Below, in pieces: positions 24,201 to 33,692 of a DNA stretch of 52,486 nt. Under the pieces are notes generated by a model. The model was given only the letters and a program-made list of their open reading frames with translations, was not told where the DNA came from and did no database searches. The position numbers and the translations under genes are program-made. Position 1 is the stretch's first letter; every line of letters starts with the position of its first letter. The stretch is from Mesotaenium endlicherianum (taxonomy: Eukaryota > Streptophyta > Zygnematophyceae > Zygnematales > Mesotaeniaceae), in the NCBI GenBank assembly GCA_009602735.1, contig WELA01002976.1, positions 1-52,486 of the forward strand, written 5' to 3'.

Positions 24201-24235
24201 CTAAGCAGTATTTAAATATACTCTTTTACGCTTAG
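24201..24235. promoter_or_regulatory. Nested inverted repeat before the kinase operon
   Basis: CTAAGC (24201-24206) and AGTAT (24207-24211) face ATACT (24218-24222) and GCTTAG (24230-24235), giving two nested arm pairs with an A/T-rich centre. It lies 5 to 40 bases before the kinase start, where an operator or leader hairpin would act. The function is not known. Confidence 0.45.
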
Positions 24236-24262
24236 AATACCATAGGTGAAAACCCTTACGTA

Positions 24263-24778
24263 TTATTTGGCATTGAGGAAAGCCTTCAATTCTATGGCAT
24301 CATTGGGTTTCATTTTGCCGGCCAGGATCAGGCGGATTTGTCTTCTCCGCAGGGCGCCATCGTATAGCAGTTTTTCTTCATCTGTTTCGGGGGTCAGGGA
24401 AGGTACCTGACGAGGCTTCCCATTGGGGTCGAGGGCTACGAAAGTGAAGAATGCTTCATTGCTTTCGTATTTATACTGATGGAGGAGGTCTTCTCCCCAT
24501 ACTTTGAGGTGTATTTCCATGGAAGTGTTGAAAGCCCTGCAAACCTTGGCTTCAATGTGCACTACATTGCCCAGTTTGATGGGATTTTTAAAGCTCAGGT
24601 TATCAACCGAAGCGGTCATGCTGGGTGCATTGCAATGTTTACCGGCAGCTATTCCGGCGGCAATGTCCATCCAGTACATCAGCCGTCCCCCCATGAGGTT
24701 TCCAAAAGTATTGGTATCGTTGGGCAATACCAGCTCGTTCATAGCGGTGAAACTCTCTGAGGGCTTTTTAACTTCCAT
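24263..24778 (-). CDS. Acyl-CoA thioesterase (hotdog fold)
   Basis: 171 residues, one hotdog domain. The LPNDTNTFGNLMGGRLMYWMD segment carries the helix and acidic residue typical of YciA/BFIT-type acyl-CoA thioesterases, with NPIKLGNVVHIEAKV on the following strand. It hydrolyses acyl-CoA to free fatty acid and CoA; chain preference cannot be read. It is transcribed toward the kinase operon, with a 67-base gap. An exact -7 element lies 16 bases upstream of the start. Confidence 0.9.
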   Translation of the reverse strand: MEVKKPSESFTAMNELVLPNDTNTFGNLMGGRLMYWMDIAAGIAAGKHCNAPSMTASVDNLSFKNPIKLGNVVHIEAKVCRAFNTSMEIHLKVWGEDLLHQYKYESNEAFFTFVALDPNGKPRQVPSLTPETDEEKLLYDGALRRRQIRLILAGKMKPNDAIELKAFLNAK

Positions 24779-24794
24779 GGGGATGATTTGAGCG

Positions 24795-24802
24795 CAAAGA
24801 TA
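24795..24802 (-). promoter_or_regulatory. -7 element of the thioesterase gene
   Basis: On the minus strand TATCTTTG matches TAnnTTTG exactly, leaving a leader of about 10 bases. No clear TTG lies at -33. Confidence 0.5.
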
Positions 24803-24822
24803 AGAGAGTTAAGAGTTAAGCT

Positions 24823-25920
24823 TTACACGATTACTGATTCAAGGCCTGCTAAGTAGCTTTCATCTACATCGGCGCCGATGCCGGGTGTTTCAGGCAACAG
24901 CAGTTGCATACCCTGATAGCTAACACCACCGGTAACGGGATCGGTCAGGTGGCCCAGCAGGCAGGTATCGAGGTCATAAAACCGGATATTATCGTGTGCC
25001 ATGGCAAAATGCACTTTGGCGGTGAGGGCCAGCCGGCTTTCCAGCATACCGCCCAACATACAGCTGATACCGTTGCTTTCAGCCACCCGGTTGATCTGCC
25101 TGGCTTCTTGTATGCCGCCACTTTTGGCGAATTTGATATTGATATAGTGGCAGGCTTTATTACGTATGAGCCGCTCGGCATCATGATGAGTGAAAACGCT
25201 TTCATCGGCCATAATGGGAATGGGTGAACGGCGGCATAATTCCGGCAGCCATTCATCATTCCATTTGCGCATGGGCTGCTCGCAAAATTCAATACCGTAC
25301 CCGGCCAGGGCAGTGAGGATTTTAAGGGCTTCTTCATAACTCCATCCCTGGTTGGCATCAATGCGCAATTGAATGTCTCCGCCAATGGATTGCCGGATCT
25401 GCCTGATCCTTTCTATATCAGTGGCGGGGTCTTTTCCCAGCTTTACCTTGATGATGTTCACGCCTTTGGCTTTGAAAGCAAGCGCCTGTTCCGCCATTTT
25501 TTCGGGCGTGTCGATACCGATGGTAAGATCGGATTCGATGGACTTTTGTTTTCCCCCGAGGAAGCGGTACAGGGGCTGAGCGGCCGCTTTAGCAGCAATA
25601 TCATGCAGGGCCAGGTCGAACGCACTTTTAGCGGTATAGTTGCCGGCAGTGAAAAGATCCAGTTCCTGCATCCGGTCACTGATGGCAAGGGCGGACTTAT
25701 CTTTCCATAACGTTGCAAAATCTTTGGCCATTTCAAAGCAGGTAGCCTGTGTTTCACCGGCGATCATGGGAAAAGCGGAACATTCGCCCACACCGCTTAT
25801 CCCTTCGCTTGTATGGATGCGGATGAACAGGTTCTGTGCCGAACGCATGGTGCCGGTTGCAATGGTAAAGGGCGCCATGGGAATGGAGTATTTGTAAATT
25901 TCCGTTCGTGTAATAAGCAT
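24823..25920 (-). CDS. Dipeptide epimerase (enolase superfamily)
   Basis: 365 residues. It has the muconate-lactonising subgroup layout: an N-terminal capping domain and a TIM barrel with KVKLG (catalytic Lys near 160), RIDANQGW (metal Asp near 190), EQP near 215, MADESVF (near 240) and INIKFAKSGG (second catalytic Lys near 265). This matches L-Ala-D/L-Glu epimerases, which interconvert peptidoglycan-derived dipeptides for reuse. Substrate specificity within dipeptide epimerases varies and is not proven here. The gene ends 44 bases before the thioesterase start and may share some transcription with it. Confidence 0.87.
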   Translation of the reverse strand: MLITRTEIYKYSIPMAPFTIATGTMRSAQNLFIRIHTSEGISGVGECSAFPMIAGETQATCFEMAKDFATLWKDKSALAISDRMQELDLFTAGNYTAKSAFDLALHDIAAKAAAQPLYRFLGGKQKSIESDLTIGIDTPEKMAEQALAFKAKGVNIIKVKLGKDPATDIERIRQIRQSIGGDIQLRIDANQGWSYEEALKILTALAGYGIEFCEQPMRKWNDEWLPELCRRSPIPIMADESVFTHHDAERLIRNKACHYINIKFAKSGGIQEARQINRVAESNGISCMLGGMLESRLALTAKVHFAMAHDNIRFYDLDTCLLGHLTDPVTGGVSYQGMQLLLPETPGIGADVDESYLAGLESVIV

Positions 25921-26004
25921 CTGCGAATTTGCGGATTTTTTCCCAAAAGCTTTTTTACTTAGCAGGAAGCATCCGATATTCGTGCTCGAATGACAAATTG
26001 GAAA

Positions 26005-27192
26005 ATGAGTATATCCTTTGATAATACCGAAAATGCATTCGCATATAAGAGCGATAAGGACCTGAAAGGAGCCAGGTTTTTATTCAATACCATGGGTTAT
26101 CCCTGGTTTGTGCAAGTGGGTACCCGTCTTACCCCTTTTATCATGAGAACCGGCCTGCCGGTGCATGGGATCATACGCAAGACCATTTTCAAACAGTTTG
26201 TGGGCGGAGAGACCCTGGAAGAGACAGCCGCTGTAGGTGAAATATTGGGTAAATATGGCGTAGATGTGATCCTGGATTATGGCGTGGAAGGCAAAGATGG
26301 AGAAGCAAGTTTCGATCATGCCACCGATGAATTCATACGGGTGATCAATTATGCAGCTACACAAAAGAATATCCCCTTTATCAGTGTTAAGATCACCGGC
26401 CTGGCACGTTTCAAACTTCTGCAAACGCTGAATGAGGCGCCACGCCTGCGTAGCGGCATTCATGATCATGAAGCGGAGATCAACGAGTGGGACAGGGTAA
26501 GGGAGAGAATGTACGCCATCTGTGAGGTAGCTGCAGAAAAAAATATCGGTGTACTGGTAGATGCGGAAGAAAGCTGGATACAGGACCCGATTGACCGGCT
26601 TACCATGGAGATGATGGAAATCTTCAACAAGGATAAAGTCATTGTTTACAATACACTGCAGTTGTACCGTCACGACAGATTGCATTTTCTTACCATATCC
26701 CAACAGATCGCTAAAGAGAAAGGGTTCAAGCTGGGTATGAAACTGGTGCGGGGTGCTTATATGGAAAAAGAACGGGCGCGTGCAGCAGAGAAAGGTTATC
26801 CTTCACCCATACAGCCCGACAAAGACAGTACCGACAGGGATTATAACCTGGCGTTAAAATATTGCATCGAACACCTGGAAGAGATCGCCATCATTGTAGC
26901 CACGCATAACGAAGCCAGTTGTCTCTATGTAGTGGAATTGCTGAACGAAAAAGGTATTTCCCATCAACATCCGCATGTTCATTTTTCACAGCTGTACGGT
27001 ATGAGCGATAACATCACGTTCAACCTGGCTAAAGACGGACTGCGTGTAAGCAAATACCTGCCTTTTGGTCCCATTCGTGATGTGATCCCGTACCTTATGC
27101 GCCGGGCCCAGGAAAACAGCAGTGTAAGCGGACAAACAGGCCGTGAACTGGGATTGATCAAAAAAGAACTCCTGCGCCGGAAACAGGTGTAA
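26005..27192 (+). CDS. Proline dehydrogenase
   Basis: 395 residues. The TIM-barrel FAD enzyme motifs are visible: [49 protein letters not shown] (FAD and substrate contacts) and THNEAS, ending with [12 protein letters not shown]. It oxidises proline to pyrroline-5-carboxylate and feeds electrons to quinones. The pyrroline-5-carboxylate dehydrogenase domain of PutA is absent, so it is the monofunctional type. The start at 26005 ([12 protein letters not shown]) fits the family; a second ATG lies five codons upstream at 25990. Confidence 0.93.
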   Translation: MSISFDNTENAFAYKSDKDLKGARFLFNTMGYPWFVQVGTRLTPFIMRTGLPVHGIIRKTIFKQFVGGETLEETAAVGEILGKYGVDVILDYGVEGKDGEASFDHATDEFIRVINYAATQKNIPFISVKITGLARFKLLQTLNEAPRLRSGIHDHEAEINEWDRVRERMYAICEVAAEKNIGVLVDAEESWIQDPIDRLTMEMMEIFNKDKVIVYNTLQLYRHDRLHFLTISQQIAKEKGFKLGMKLVRGAYMEKERARAAEKGYPSPIQPDKDSTDRDYNLALKYCIEHLEEIAIIVATHNEASCLYVVELLNEKGISHQHPHVHFSQLYGMSDNITFNLAKDGLRVSKYLPFGPIRDVIPYLMRRAQENSSVSGQTGRELGLIKKELLRRKQV

Positions 27193-27247
27193 ACAGGTTC
27201 TCCCCAGGCTGTTCAAATCATTCTTTTTATCATCACCAACAGTGGCG

Positions 27248-27254
27248 TACTTTG
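27248..27254 (+). promoter_or_regulatory. Candidate -7 element directly before thyA
   Basis: TAC-TTTG resembles TAnnTTTG with one base less in the gap. It ends five bases before the ATG, so the transcript would begin at or very near the start codon. Confidence 0.35.
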
Positions 27255-27259
27255 CAGGC

Positions 27260-28054
27260 ATGCAACAATACCTTCAATTACTCCAACATATATTGGATCA
27301 TGGTCATGCGAAGACCGATCGCACCGGTACCGGCACGATCAGTTGTTTCGGTTACCAGATGCGCTTCAACTTACAAGAAGGGTTTCCGTTGGTGACCACT
27401 AAGAAACTGCACCTCAAGAGCATTATTTATGAGTTGTTGTGGTTCCTGAAAGGGGAAACCAACATACATTATCTGAATGAGCACGGGGTGAATATCTGGA
27501 ATGAATGGGCAGATGCCGAGGGGAACCTGGGGCCGGTGTATGGCAAGCAATGGCGCAGTTGGGAAGGGACCGATGGCCAAACGATTGACCAGATCAGTGA
27601 TGTGGTGGCGCAGATCAAAAAAAATCCCGATAGCCGGCGCCTGATTGTCAGCGCCTGGAATGTAGCCGACCTGCCCAAAATGGCGTTGATGCCTTGTCAC
27701 AATATGTTCCAGTTTTATGTGGCCGACGGCAAACTCAGTTGCCAGTTATACCAGCGCAGCGCCGATGTGTTCCTGGGCGTGCCTTTCAATATTGCATCGT
27801 ATGCTTTGCTTACTATGATGATGGCACAGGCAACAGGTTTGCAGTATGGAGATTTTGTACACAGCTTCGGTGATGTGCACCTGTACAACAACCATATTGA
27901 ACAGGCTGCGCTTCAGTTGAGCCGCAAACCTTATCCATTGCCGGTGATGAAACTGAACCCGGAGGTGAAAGACATTTTTGGTTTCCGTTACGAAGATTTT
28001 ACATTAGAGAACTACCAGTTCCATCCGCATATCAAGGCGCCGGTAGCGGTATAG
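27260..28054 (+). CDS. thyA: Thymidylate synthase
   Basis: 264 residues, the usual bacterial ThyA length. It shows the DRTGTGT and FPLVTTKK motifs at the N terminus, the catalytic Cys in [34 protein letters not shown] and the [10 protein letters not shown] dUMP-binding segment. It makes dTMP from dUMP with methylene-tetrahydrofolate, leaving dihydrofolate for the DHFR encoded 16 bases downstream. The ATG at 27260 is chosen over an upstream GTG because ThyA begins here. Confidence 0.98.
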   Translation: MQQYLQLLQHILDHGHAKTDRTGTGTISCFGYQMRFNLQEGFPLVTTKKLHLKSIIYELLWFLKGETNIHYLNEHGVNIWNEWADAEGNLGPVYGKQWRSWEGTDGQTIDQISDVVAQIKKNPDSRRLIVSAWNVADLPKMALMPCHNMFQFYVADGKLSCQLYQRSADVFLGVPFNIASYALLTMMMAQATGLQYGDFVHSFGDVHLYNNHIEQAALQLSRKPYPLPVMKLNPEVKDIFGFRYEDFTLENYQFHPHIKAPVAV

Positions 28055-28070
28055 ATTTAAAACAGATGGC

Positions 28071-28565
28071 ATGATCATTTCTCTTGTTGTAGCAGCGGCA
28101 GCAAACAATGTAATCGGTAGGGATAACCGGTTGCTCTGGCGCCTGCCCAATGACCTGAAATTTTTTCGCGACACTACCTGGGCGATGCCGGTAGTGATGG
28201 GGAGGAAAACCTTTGAGTCCTTATCGGGCAAGGCTTTGAAAGGAAGGATGAATATTGTGATCACAAGACAAAGCGGTTGGACGGCAGAAGGTGTTTCCAT
28301 AGCACACGACCTCGATGAAGCCATCGCGTTGGCTGCCAAAGCAAATTATGAGGAGCTGTTTGTGATCGGTGGCGGCGAAATTTATCGTGAGGCGATGAAC
28401 AGGGCAGATCGTATTTATCTTACCAGGGTATACACTGAAATAGCGGGTGATACTTTTTTTCCGGTAATAGACGAACAACAATGGGAGCTGGCATCCGAAG
28501 AACGGATGGAAGCCGATGCCAAACATGCATACGCCTACAGCTTTCAATTATGGAAAAGAAAATGA
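28071..28565 (+). CDS. folA: Dihydrofolate reductase
   Basis: 164 residues. The family signatures are present: IGRDNRLLWRLPNDLKFFR (substrate pocket), VVMGRKTFESL and VIGGGEIY for NADPH, then YLTRVYTEIAGDTFFPVID. The pocket sequence reads NRLLW where LPW is usual, a change at the conserved proline. It regenerates tetrahydrofolate from the dihydrofolate released by ThyA, encoded directly upstream. Confidence 0.96.
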   Translation: MIISLVVAAAANNVIGRDNRLLWRLPNDLKFFRDTTWAMPVVMGRKTFESLSGKALKGRMNIVITRQSGWTAEGVSIAHDLDEAIALAAKANYEELFVIGGGEIYREAMNRADRIYLTRVYTEIAGDTFFPVIDEQQWELASEERMEADAKHAYAYSFQLWKRK

Positions 28566-28578
28566 CAAAACGGTTCGT

Positions 28579-29376
28579 ATGTATTCTCCCCTGCAACTAG
28601 GCATCAAATACCTGAAATATTATGCAACAGCATCCAACGGAAAGGGGCATGGGGTGCATTCGCCTTTTGTATTTGAATTCATCACCCGGGTGCTGAACGA
28701 CGACCGGCAGTTTTATGCCTATCAACCCATAGAGAACCTGCGCAAGTTATTGCTGGCCGATACCAGAACGGTTGCTGTAAAAGACCTTGGAGCAGGGTCA
28801 CGTGTAGAAAAAACACAAAGCCGGTTGGTGAAACAGATAGCGCATTCATCGCTCAAACCCGCACGCTTCAGCCAGTTGCTGTTTCGCATGGTGGATTTTT
28901 ATCAGCCACGCATTGTGCTGGAAATGGGTACTTCCCTGGGCGTTACCACTGCTTATCTTGCTGCTGCTGGCAACAATGCACGGATCATTACAATGGAAGG
29001 GGCCGGAGAAGTGGCCGCGCTGGCAAAAAAGAATTTTGAAAAACTGCAGATCAGTAATGCAGAAATGCTGGAAGGTAATTTCGATGATACCCTGCCGGGC
29101 TTGCTGGACCGCGAAAAGCGACTTGATTTTGTATTCATTGACGGCAATCACCGTTACGAGCCCACAGTGCGTTATTTTCACCAACTCTTGCCGGCCTTAC
29201 ACGAATACAGCATACTGGTTTTTGACGATATACACTGGAGCAAAGAGATGGAACAGGCATGGAATGATATCTGCAAACACGAGGCGGTTAACCTGACGAT
29301 CGACCTGTTTTTCATCGGGTTGGTTTTTTTCAGGAAAGAGAACAGGGAAAAGCAACATTTTAGCATTCGTTTTTGA
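28579..29376 (+). CDS. Class I SAM-dependent methyltransferase, O-methyltransferase-like
   Basis: 265 residues. A Rossmann methyltransferase core is seen from about residue 100: VLEMGTSLGVTTAYLAAA (SAM glycine loop), IITMEGAG (acidic ribose-binding position) and LDFVFIDGNHRYEPTVRYF (the catechol-O-methyltransferase-like post-III motif). The first ~85 residues (YATASNGKGHGVHSPFVFEF) are a conserved Bacteroidota-type extension. The substrate is unknown. The start at 28579, 13 bases after folA, is preferred over a longer frame that would run back into folA. Confidence 0.82.
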   Translation: MYSPLQLGIKYLKYYATASNGKGHGVHSPFVFEFITRVLNDDRQFYAYQPIENLRKLLLADTRTVAVKDLGAGSRVEKTQSRLVKQIAHSSLKPARFSQLLFRMVDFYQPRIVLEMGTSLGVTTAYLAAAGNNARIITMEGAGEVAALAKKNFEKLQISNAEMLEGNFDDTLPGLLDREKRLDFVFIDGNHRYEPTVRYFHQLLPALHEYSILVFDDIHWSKEMEQAWNDICKHEAVNLTIDLFFIGLVFFRKENREKQHFSIRF

Positions 29377-29408
29377 TATCTGAACGAAAAAAAGCATAAT
29401 TTGAATCC

Positions 29409-30545
29409 ATGATTGTTGGAATACTGAAAGAGCAGCATGGCGACAAGCGAGTTTCTCTCTTACCTGAACAGGCACAGGCATTGGCAGCAAAAAAAGTGCA
29501 GGTAATGGTTGAGTCTAATGCAGGCGCTGCTGCCTTCGCTTCCGACGATGCGTATCGTGCCGTACATATTCCAACCGTATCGCGAAAAGAGTTATTACAA
29601 CAGAGCGATGTACTCCTTTCCATTCATCCGTTAAGCACCACAGACCTGGAACTGATCAAACCGCATGCTGTTGTCATTGGTGTTTTTCAACCCCTGTTTA
29701 ACCATGCATTGATGAAAGAATGGGCACAGCGTTCGCTCACTACATTCAGCCTCGATATGATTCCCCGCACCACACGTGCACAAAGCATGGATGTGTTGAG
29801 CAGCCAGGCAAATATTGCCGGCTACCGCTCTGTATTGCTGGCAGCCACTTTGTTTCCCCGTTATTTTCCCATGTTCATGACGGCCGCAGGTAGCATTGCG
29901 CCGGCCAAGGTATTGATATTGGGAGCCGGTGTGGCAGGATTGCAGGCCATTGCTACAGCGCGTAGACTCGGAGCAGTAGTTGAAGTGTCGGATACCAGGC
30001 CTGCAGTAAAGGAAGAAGTGATGAGCCTTGGGGCCAAATTTATAGAAGTGGATGGAGCGGCCGATGCTTCCAAAGCAGGGGGCTATGCAGTAGAACAGAC
30101 AGAAGAATACAAACAGAAACAACAGGAGCGATTGGCTGCTTCGGTTGCAAAGTCCGACATCATCATCACAACCGCACAGATACCGGGAAAGAAAGCGCCC
30201 TTATTAATTTCGGAAGCAATGCTGGATACCATGAAACCCGGCAGCGTGATCATAGACCTGGCTGCTTCCACCGGGGGAAATGTATTCGCTGCCCGTAACA
30301 ACGAAACAGTGCAACGCAACGGCGTTACCATTGTTGGCAACAGCAACCTGGCAGCTGATATGCCCTTCGATGCAAGCAAACTCTATGGAAAGAACGTACT
30401 GAACTTTTTACAACTGATCACTGGTGCCGATGCGGAACTCCAACTGAATTTTGACGATGATATTGTAAAAGGAAGCTGCATCACACACGGAGGTAATATC
30501 GTGCACGAAAGAGTGGAACAACTGGTAGGTTCATCATACGCTTAA
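29409..30545 (+). CDS. pntAA: NAD(P) transhydrogenase, alpha-1 (soluble domain I) subunit
   Basis: 378 residues, covering only the NAD(H)-binding domain I. N-terminal GILKEQHGDKRVSLLPE and central VLILGAGVAGLQAIATARRLGA (NAD-binding GxGxxG, about 170-190) are clear, as is the AASTGGNVFAAR region. It forms the peripheral subunit of the three-part proton-translocating transhydrogenase that makes NADPH from NADH. The two membrane subunits are encoded directly downstream with gaps of 9 and 2 bases. Confidence 0.96.
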   Translation: MIVGILKEQHGDKRVSLLPEQAQALAAKKVQVMVESNAGAAAFASDDAYRAVHIPTVSRKELLQQSDVLLSIHPLSTTDLELIKPHAVVIGVFQPLFNHALMKEWAQRSLTTFSLDMIPRTTRAQSMDVLSSQANIAGYRSVLLAATLFPRYFPMFMTAAGSIAPAKVLILGAGVAGLQAIATARRLGAVVEVSDTRPAVKEEVMSLGAKFIEVDGAADASKAGGYAVEQTEEYKQKQQERLAASVAKSDIIITTAQIPGKKAPLLISEAMLDTMKPGSVIIDLAASTGGNVFAARNNETVQRNGVTIVGNSNLAADMPFDASKLYGKNVLNFLQLITGADAELQLNFDDDIVKGSCITHGGNIVHERVEQLVGSSYA

Positions 30546-30554
30546 TATTGTTTT

Positions 30555-30863
30555 ATGGAAAGTTTTTTCGATTGGGTACACGACAATCATGCGATCATCT
30601 ACATCGTGATCTTATCTATTTTCCTGGGTATTGAAGTGATCGGACGCGTACCGAGCGTGTTGCACACCCCGTTGATGAGCGGCGCCAATGCCATACACGG
30701 CGTGGTGATCATCGGCGCCATTATTGTGATGGGAAGGGTTGACCCCGATAATTACATTGCATTGATCATAGGTTTCCTGGCAGTGATTTTAGGAACGTTG
30801 AATGTGGTGGGAGGTTTTATGGTTACAGACAGGATGCTTGAAATGTTTAAGAAGAAAAAATAG
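30555..30863 (+). CDS. pntAB: NAD(P) transhydrogenase, alpha-2 membrane subunit
   Basis: 102 residues with three hydrophobic segments (about 13-30, 45-61, 66-90), including VPSVLHTPLMSGANAIHGVVIIGA, the conserved domain II signature. It is the short membrane part of the split alpha subunit, and builds the proton channel together with PntB. Confidence 0.95.
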   Translation: MESFFDWVHDNHAIIYIVILSIFLGIEVIGRVPSVLHTPLMSGANAIHGVVIIGAIIVMGRVDPDNYIALIIGFLAVILGTLNVVGGFMVTDRMLEMFKKKK

Positions 30864-30865
30864 CT

Positions 30866-32263
30866 ATGGGATTGAGCCTGCTTTCATTCATTTACCTGGT
30901 AGGGTCGGTAACTTTTATCCTGGGGTTGAAGATGTTATCGCATCCCGATACGGCCAGGAAAGGCAACCTGGTAGCCGCGGCCGGCATGACGCTGGCCATT
31001 ATCGGCACCATTTTCTTGTATGAAGAAAATGGAGAACGGTTGCACAATCACCTGTGGATATTCGGCGGATTGCTCATCGGCAGCATTACCGGATGGATAG
31101 CCGCAAAGAAAGTGAAGATGACGGCCATGCCCGAAATGGTCAGTCTTTTCAATGGAATGGGCGGCGCCTGCGCGGCACTGATTTCCATCAATGAATATGG
31201 TCACCTCGTTGGTCGTGATGCAGCACAAGGAACCCTGCTTACTATTTTATTGGGACTGATCATAGGATCGGTATCGTTTGCCGGCAGTATCATTGCCTGG
31301 GGTAAACTGAACGGCCGCATCAAAGATTTTGCTTTCAAAGGACAACAGATAGGCAATATCATATTGCTGTTGTTGACGCTGGCTGCGGCAGCATACCTGC
31401 TCTTCAACCTGAACAACGATAATTATTGGTTGTTCTATATCATTTTTGTTGCAGCATTGGTATATGGTGTAATGTTTGTGCTACCCATCGGTGGCGCCGA
31501 TATGCCGGTCGTGATCTCTTTATTGAACTCTTTCACAGGCGTAGCAGCTGCCTGCGGCGGATTCCTGTATAATAACCAGGTGATGCTTACCGGAGGTATA
31601 TTGGTAGGCGCTGCCGGTACCCTGCTTACGATGCTCATGTGCAAAGCCATGAACCGCAGTCTTACCAATGTGCTCATCGGTTCTTTTGGCGGCAGCAGTG
31701 CCGCTGCGGCAGGTACCAAAGGAGAACAGGGTAGCTACAAAGAAATATCCCTGTCAGATGCTGCTGTATGTATGAGCTATGCCAATAAAGTGATGATCGT
31801 GCCTGGTTACGGTCTTGCAGTGGCACAGGCGCAACATGTATGCCATGAACTGGAAAAATTACTGGAAGAAAAAGGAGTGGAAGTGAAATATGCCATTCAC
31901 CCGGTAGCCGGAAGGATGCCCGGACACATGAACGTATTGTTGGCGGAAGCCGATGTGAGTTATGATAAACTGCTTGAAATGGAGCAGGCGAATGACGAAT
32001 TCAAAACCTCCGATGTAGTGTTGGTATTAGGCGCCAATGATGTAGTCAATCCTGCCGCTAAATCAGATCCTGCGTCTCCTATTTACGGAATGCCCATATT
32101 GGAAGTAGAGCAGGCCAAAACGGTTATCGTAAACAAACGAAGCATGAAGCCCGGTTATGCCGGCATTGAAAACGCACTCTTCTTTCAACCCAAAACCTCG
32201 ATGTTGTTTGGCGATGCCAAAGCGGCTTTGCAGAAACTGGTAGCGGAGATCAAGAATGCCTGA
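30866..32263 (+). CDS. pntB: NAD(P) transhydrogenase, beta subunit
   Basis: 465 residues. Multiple TM segments fill residues ~1-260 (domain II), with EMVSLFNGMGGACAALIS and GGADMPVVISLLNSFTGVAAA. The C-terminal domain III (~285-465) binds NADP(H), seen as VPGYGLAVAQAQH and HPVAGRMPGHMNVLLAEA, then DVVLVLGANDVVNPAA. It completes the proton-driven transhydrogenase with the two preceding genes. Confidence 0.97.
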   Translation: MGLSLLSFIYLVGSVTFILGLKMLSHPDTARKGNLVAAAGMTLAIIGTIFLYEENGERLHNHLWIFGGLLIGSITGWIAAKKVKMTAMPEMVSLFNGMGGACAALISINEYGHLVGRDAAQGTLLTILLGLIIGSVSFAGSIIAWGKLNGRIKDFAFKGQQIGNIILLLLTLAAAAYLLFNLNNDNYWLFYIIFVAALVYGVMFVLPIGGADMPVVISLLNSFTGVAAACGGFLYNNQVMLTGGILVGAAGTLLTMLMCKAMNRSLTNVLIGSFGGSSAAAAGTKGEQGSYKEISLSDAAVCMSYANKVMIVPGYGLAVAQAQHVCHELEKLLEEKGVEVKYAIHPVAGRMPGHMNVLLAEADVSYDKLLEMEQANDEFKTSDVVLVLGANDVVNPAAKSDPASPIYGMPILEVEQAKTVIVNKRSMKPGYAGIENALFFQPKTSMLFGDAKAALQKLVAEIKNA

Positions 32264-32290
32264 CTTTCTATCATTGCGCCATTTTCACAT

Positions 32291-32298
32291 TACATTTG
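32291..32298 (+). promoter_or_regulatory. -7 element directly before the rRNA methyltransferase gene
   Basis: TACATTTG is an exact TAnnTTTG match ending three bases before the ATG at 32302. The transcript would start at or beside the start codon. No good -33 TTG is seen at ideal spacing. Confidence 0.5.
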
Positions 32299-32301
32299 TA
32301 G

Positions 32302-33663
32302 ATGACCCTTCCCCAGTCATTCCTGGATTCGCTGGAAAAAGCAAAAGGCTTCGACCGGGTTGCTTTTGAAGCAGCGCATACAACCGGTGAACAGGTAACT
32401 TCTATCAGGCGGAATCCTTTCAAAAAGGAAAATAATGCTTCGTTACCCGAAGGAGTGCAGGTGCCCTGGTGTCTGCAAGGTCTGTACCTTGAAGAACGCC
32501 CCTCTTTCACATTCGATCCGGCTTTTCATGCGGGCGCTTATTATGTACAGGAAGCCAGCAGTATGTTCATCTGGTATGTGCTGGAACAGTTGATTGGCGG
32601 TAAAACGGCCGGAAAAAAAGTGCTGGACCTTTGTGCTGCGCCGGGAGGCAAAAGTACATTGCTCAGTACTTATTTTAAAGACGGATTGCTCGTGGCCAAC
32701 GAAGTGATCAAAACACGCGCGGCTGTGTTGGTGGAAAACATCACCAAATGGGGAACAACGCCTGTGGTTGTTACGAATAACGACCCGGTACATTTTCAAT
32801 CACTGCCTGCTTATTTCGATGTAATGATGGTGGATGCGCCTTGCAGCGGCAGCGGCCTTTTCCGGAAAGATCCTTCGGCCATAGCGGAATGGAGTGAAGA
32901 CAATGTGCAGTTGTGCAGCCAGCGGCAACAAAGGATACTGGCCGATGTGCTGCCTGCACTCAAACAGGATGGATTGCTCCTGTATTCTACCTGTTCTTAT
33001 TCGGTGGAAGAAGATGAAGCGATTGCCGATTGGCTCGTTGATGAAATGGGCATGGAATCTGTGCAACTGCAATTACCGGCAGCATGGGCTATTGTAGAAA
33101 CCAATTCTCCCCGGCATCAGGCAAAGGGTTATCGTTTCTATCCCGATAAAATAAAAGGAGAAGGTTTTTTTATAAGTGTATTCCGGCAAAAGAAAGGTAT
33201 CGTTGGTGCAGGAAAGAAACAAAAGGAACCGGCTTTACCCCAACCATCCCGGCAAGAGATGCAAATGCTGCAGGCATTCATGCCGAACCTGACCGATGTT
33301 GTTTTTTTCAAACAGGCAGATGCCATTCGTTGTATATCCGAGCCTTGGTGGCAGGACCTGAAACTGTTGGCGGGTCAGTTGTATATTAAAAAAGCAGGAA
33401 CAGAACTGGGCAGCATCAAAGGGCGTGATATCGTTCCATCGCATGAACTGGCATTAAGTTTGTTACCCATCGATCATTTCCCGGCTATTGATTTGCCAAG
33501 GGAAGAGGCTTTACAATACCTCCGCCGGAAAGAGTTCCGGGTAGATGCCAAACATGGATGGAATATAATAAGATATGACCATTTGCCGTTAGGATGGGTG
33601 AAAATATTACCGAACCGCATCAATAATTACTACCCGGCAGCATGGAGAATATTAAAAGATTAG
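32302..33663 (+). CDS. 16S rRNA m5C methyltransferase, RsmF/RsmB type
   Basis: 453 residues. The NOL1/NOP2/sun core has LDLCAAPGGKST (SAM loop near 110), DAPCSGSGLFRKDP (catalytic Cys near 185) and STCSYSVEEDE (second Cys near 235). A C-terminal RNA-binding extension (about 300-453) ends with LPLGWVKILPNRINNYYP, typical of the RsmF group. It methylates a cytosine of 16S rRNA. The extension supports RsmF rather than RsmB. The next ATG-to-LysM gene begins 30 bases after its stop. Confidence 0.92.
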   Translation: MTLPQSFLDSLEKAKGFDRVAFEAAHTTGEQVTSIRRNPFKKENNASLPEGVQVPWCLQGLYLEERPSFTFDPAFHAGAYYVQEASSMFIWYVLEQLIGGKTAGKKVLDLCAAPGGKSTLLSTYFKDGLLVANEVIKTRAAVLVENITKWGTTPVVVTNNDPVHFQSLPAYFDVMMVDAPCSGSGLFRKDPSAIAEWSEDNVQLCSQRQQRILADVLPALKQDGLLLYSTCSYSVEEDEAIADWLVDEMGMESVQLQLPAAWAIVETNSPRHQAKGYRFYPDKIKGEGFFISVFRQKKGIVGAGKKQKEPALPQPSRQEMQMLQAFMPNLTDVVFFKQADAIRCISEPWWQDLKLLAGQLYIKKAGTELGSIKGRDIVPSHELALSLLPIDHFPAIDLPREEALQYLRRKEFRVDAKHGWNIIRYDHLPLGWVKILPNRINNYYPAAWRILKD

Positions 33664-33692
33664 ATTTGCAACATTGCAATCCACAGAAACGT

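Noticed and set aside
28516..28578. An upstream start for the methyltransferase that overlaps folA
   Set aside because: The extra 21 residues are a shifted reading of the folA end; the family-like sequence begins at 28579, after the folA stop.
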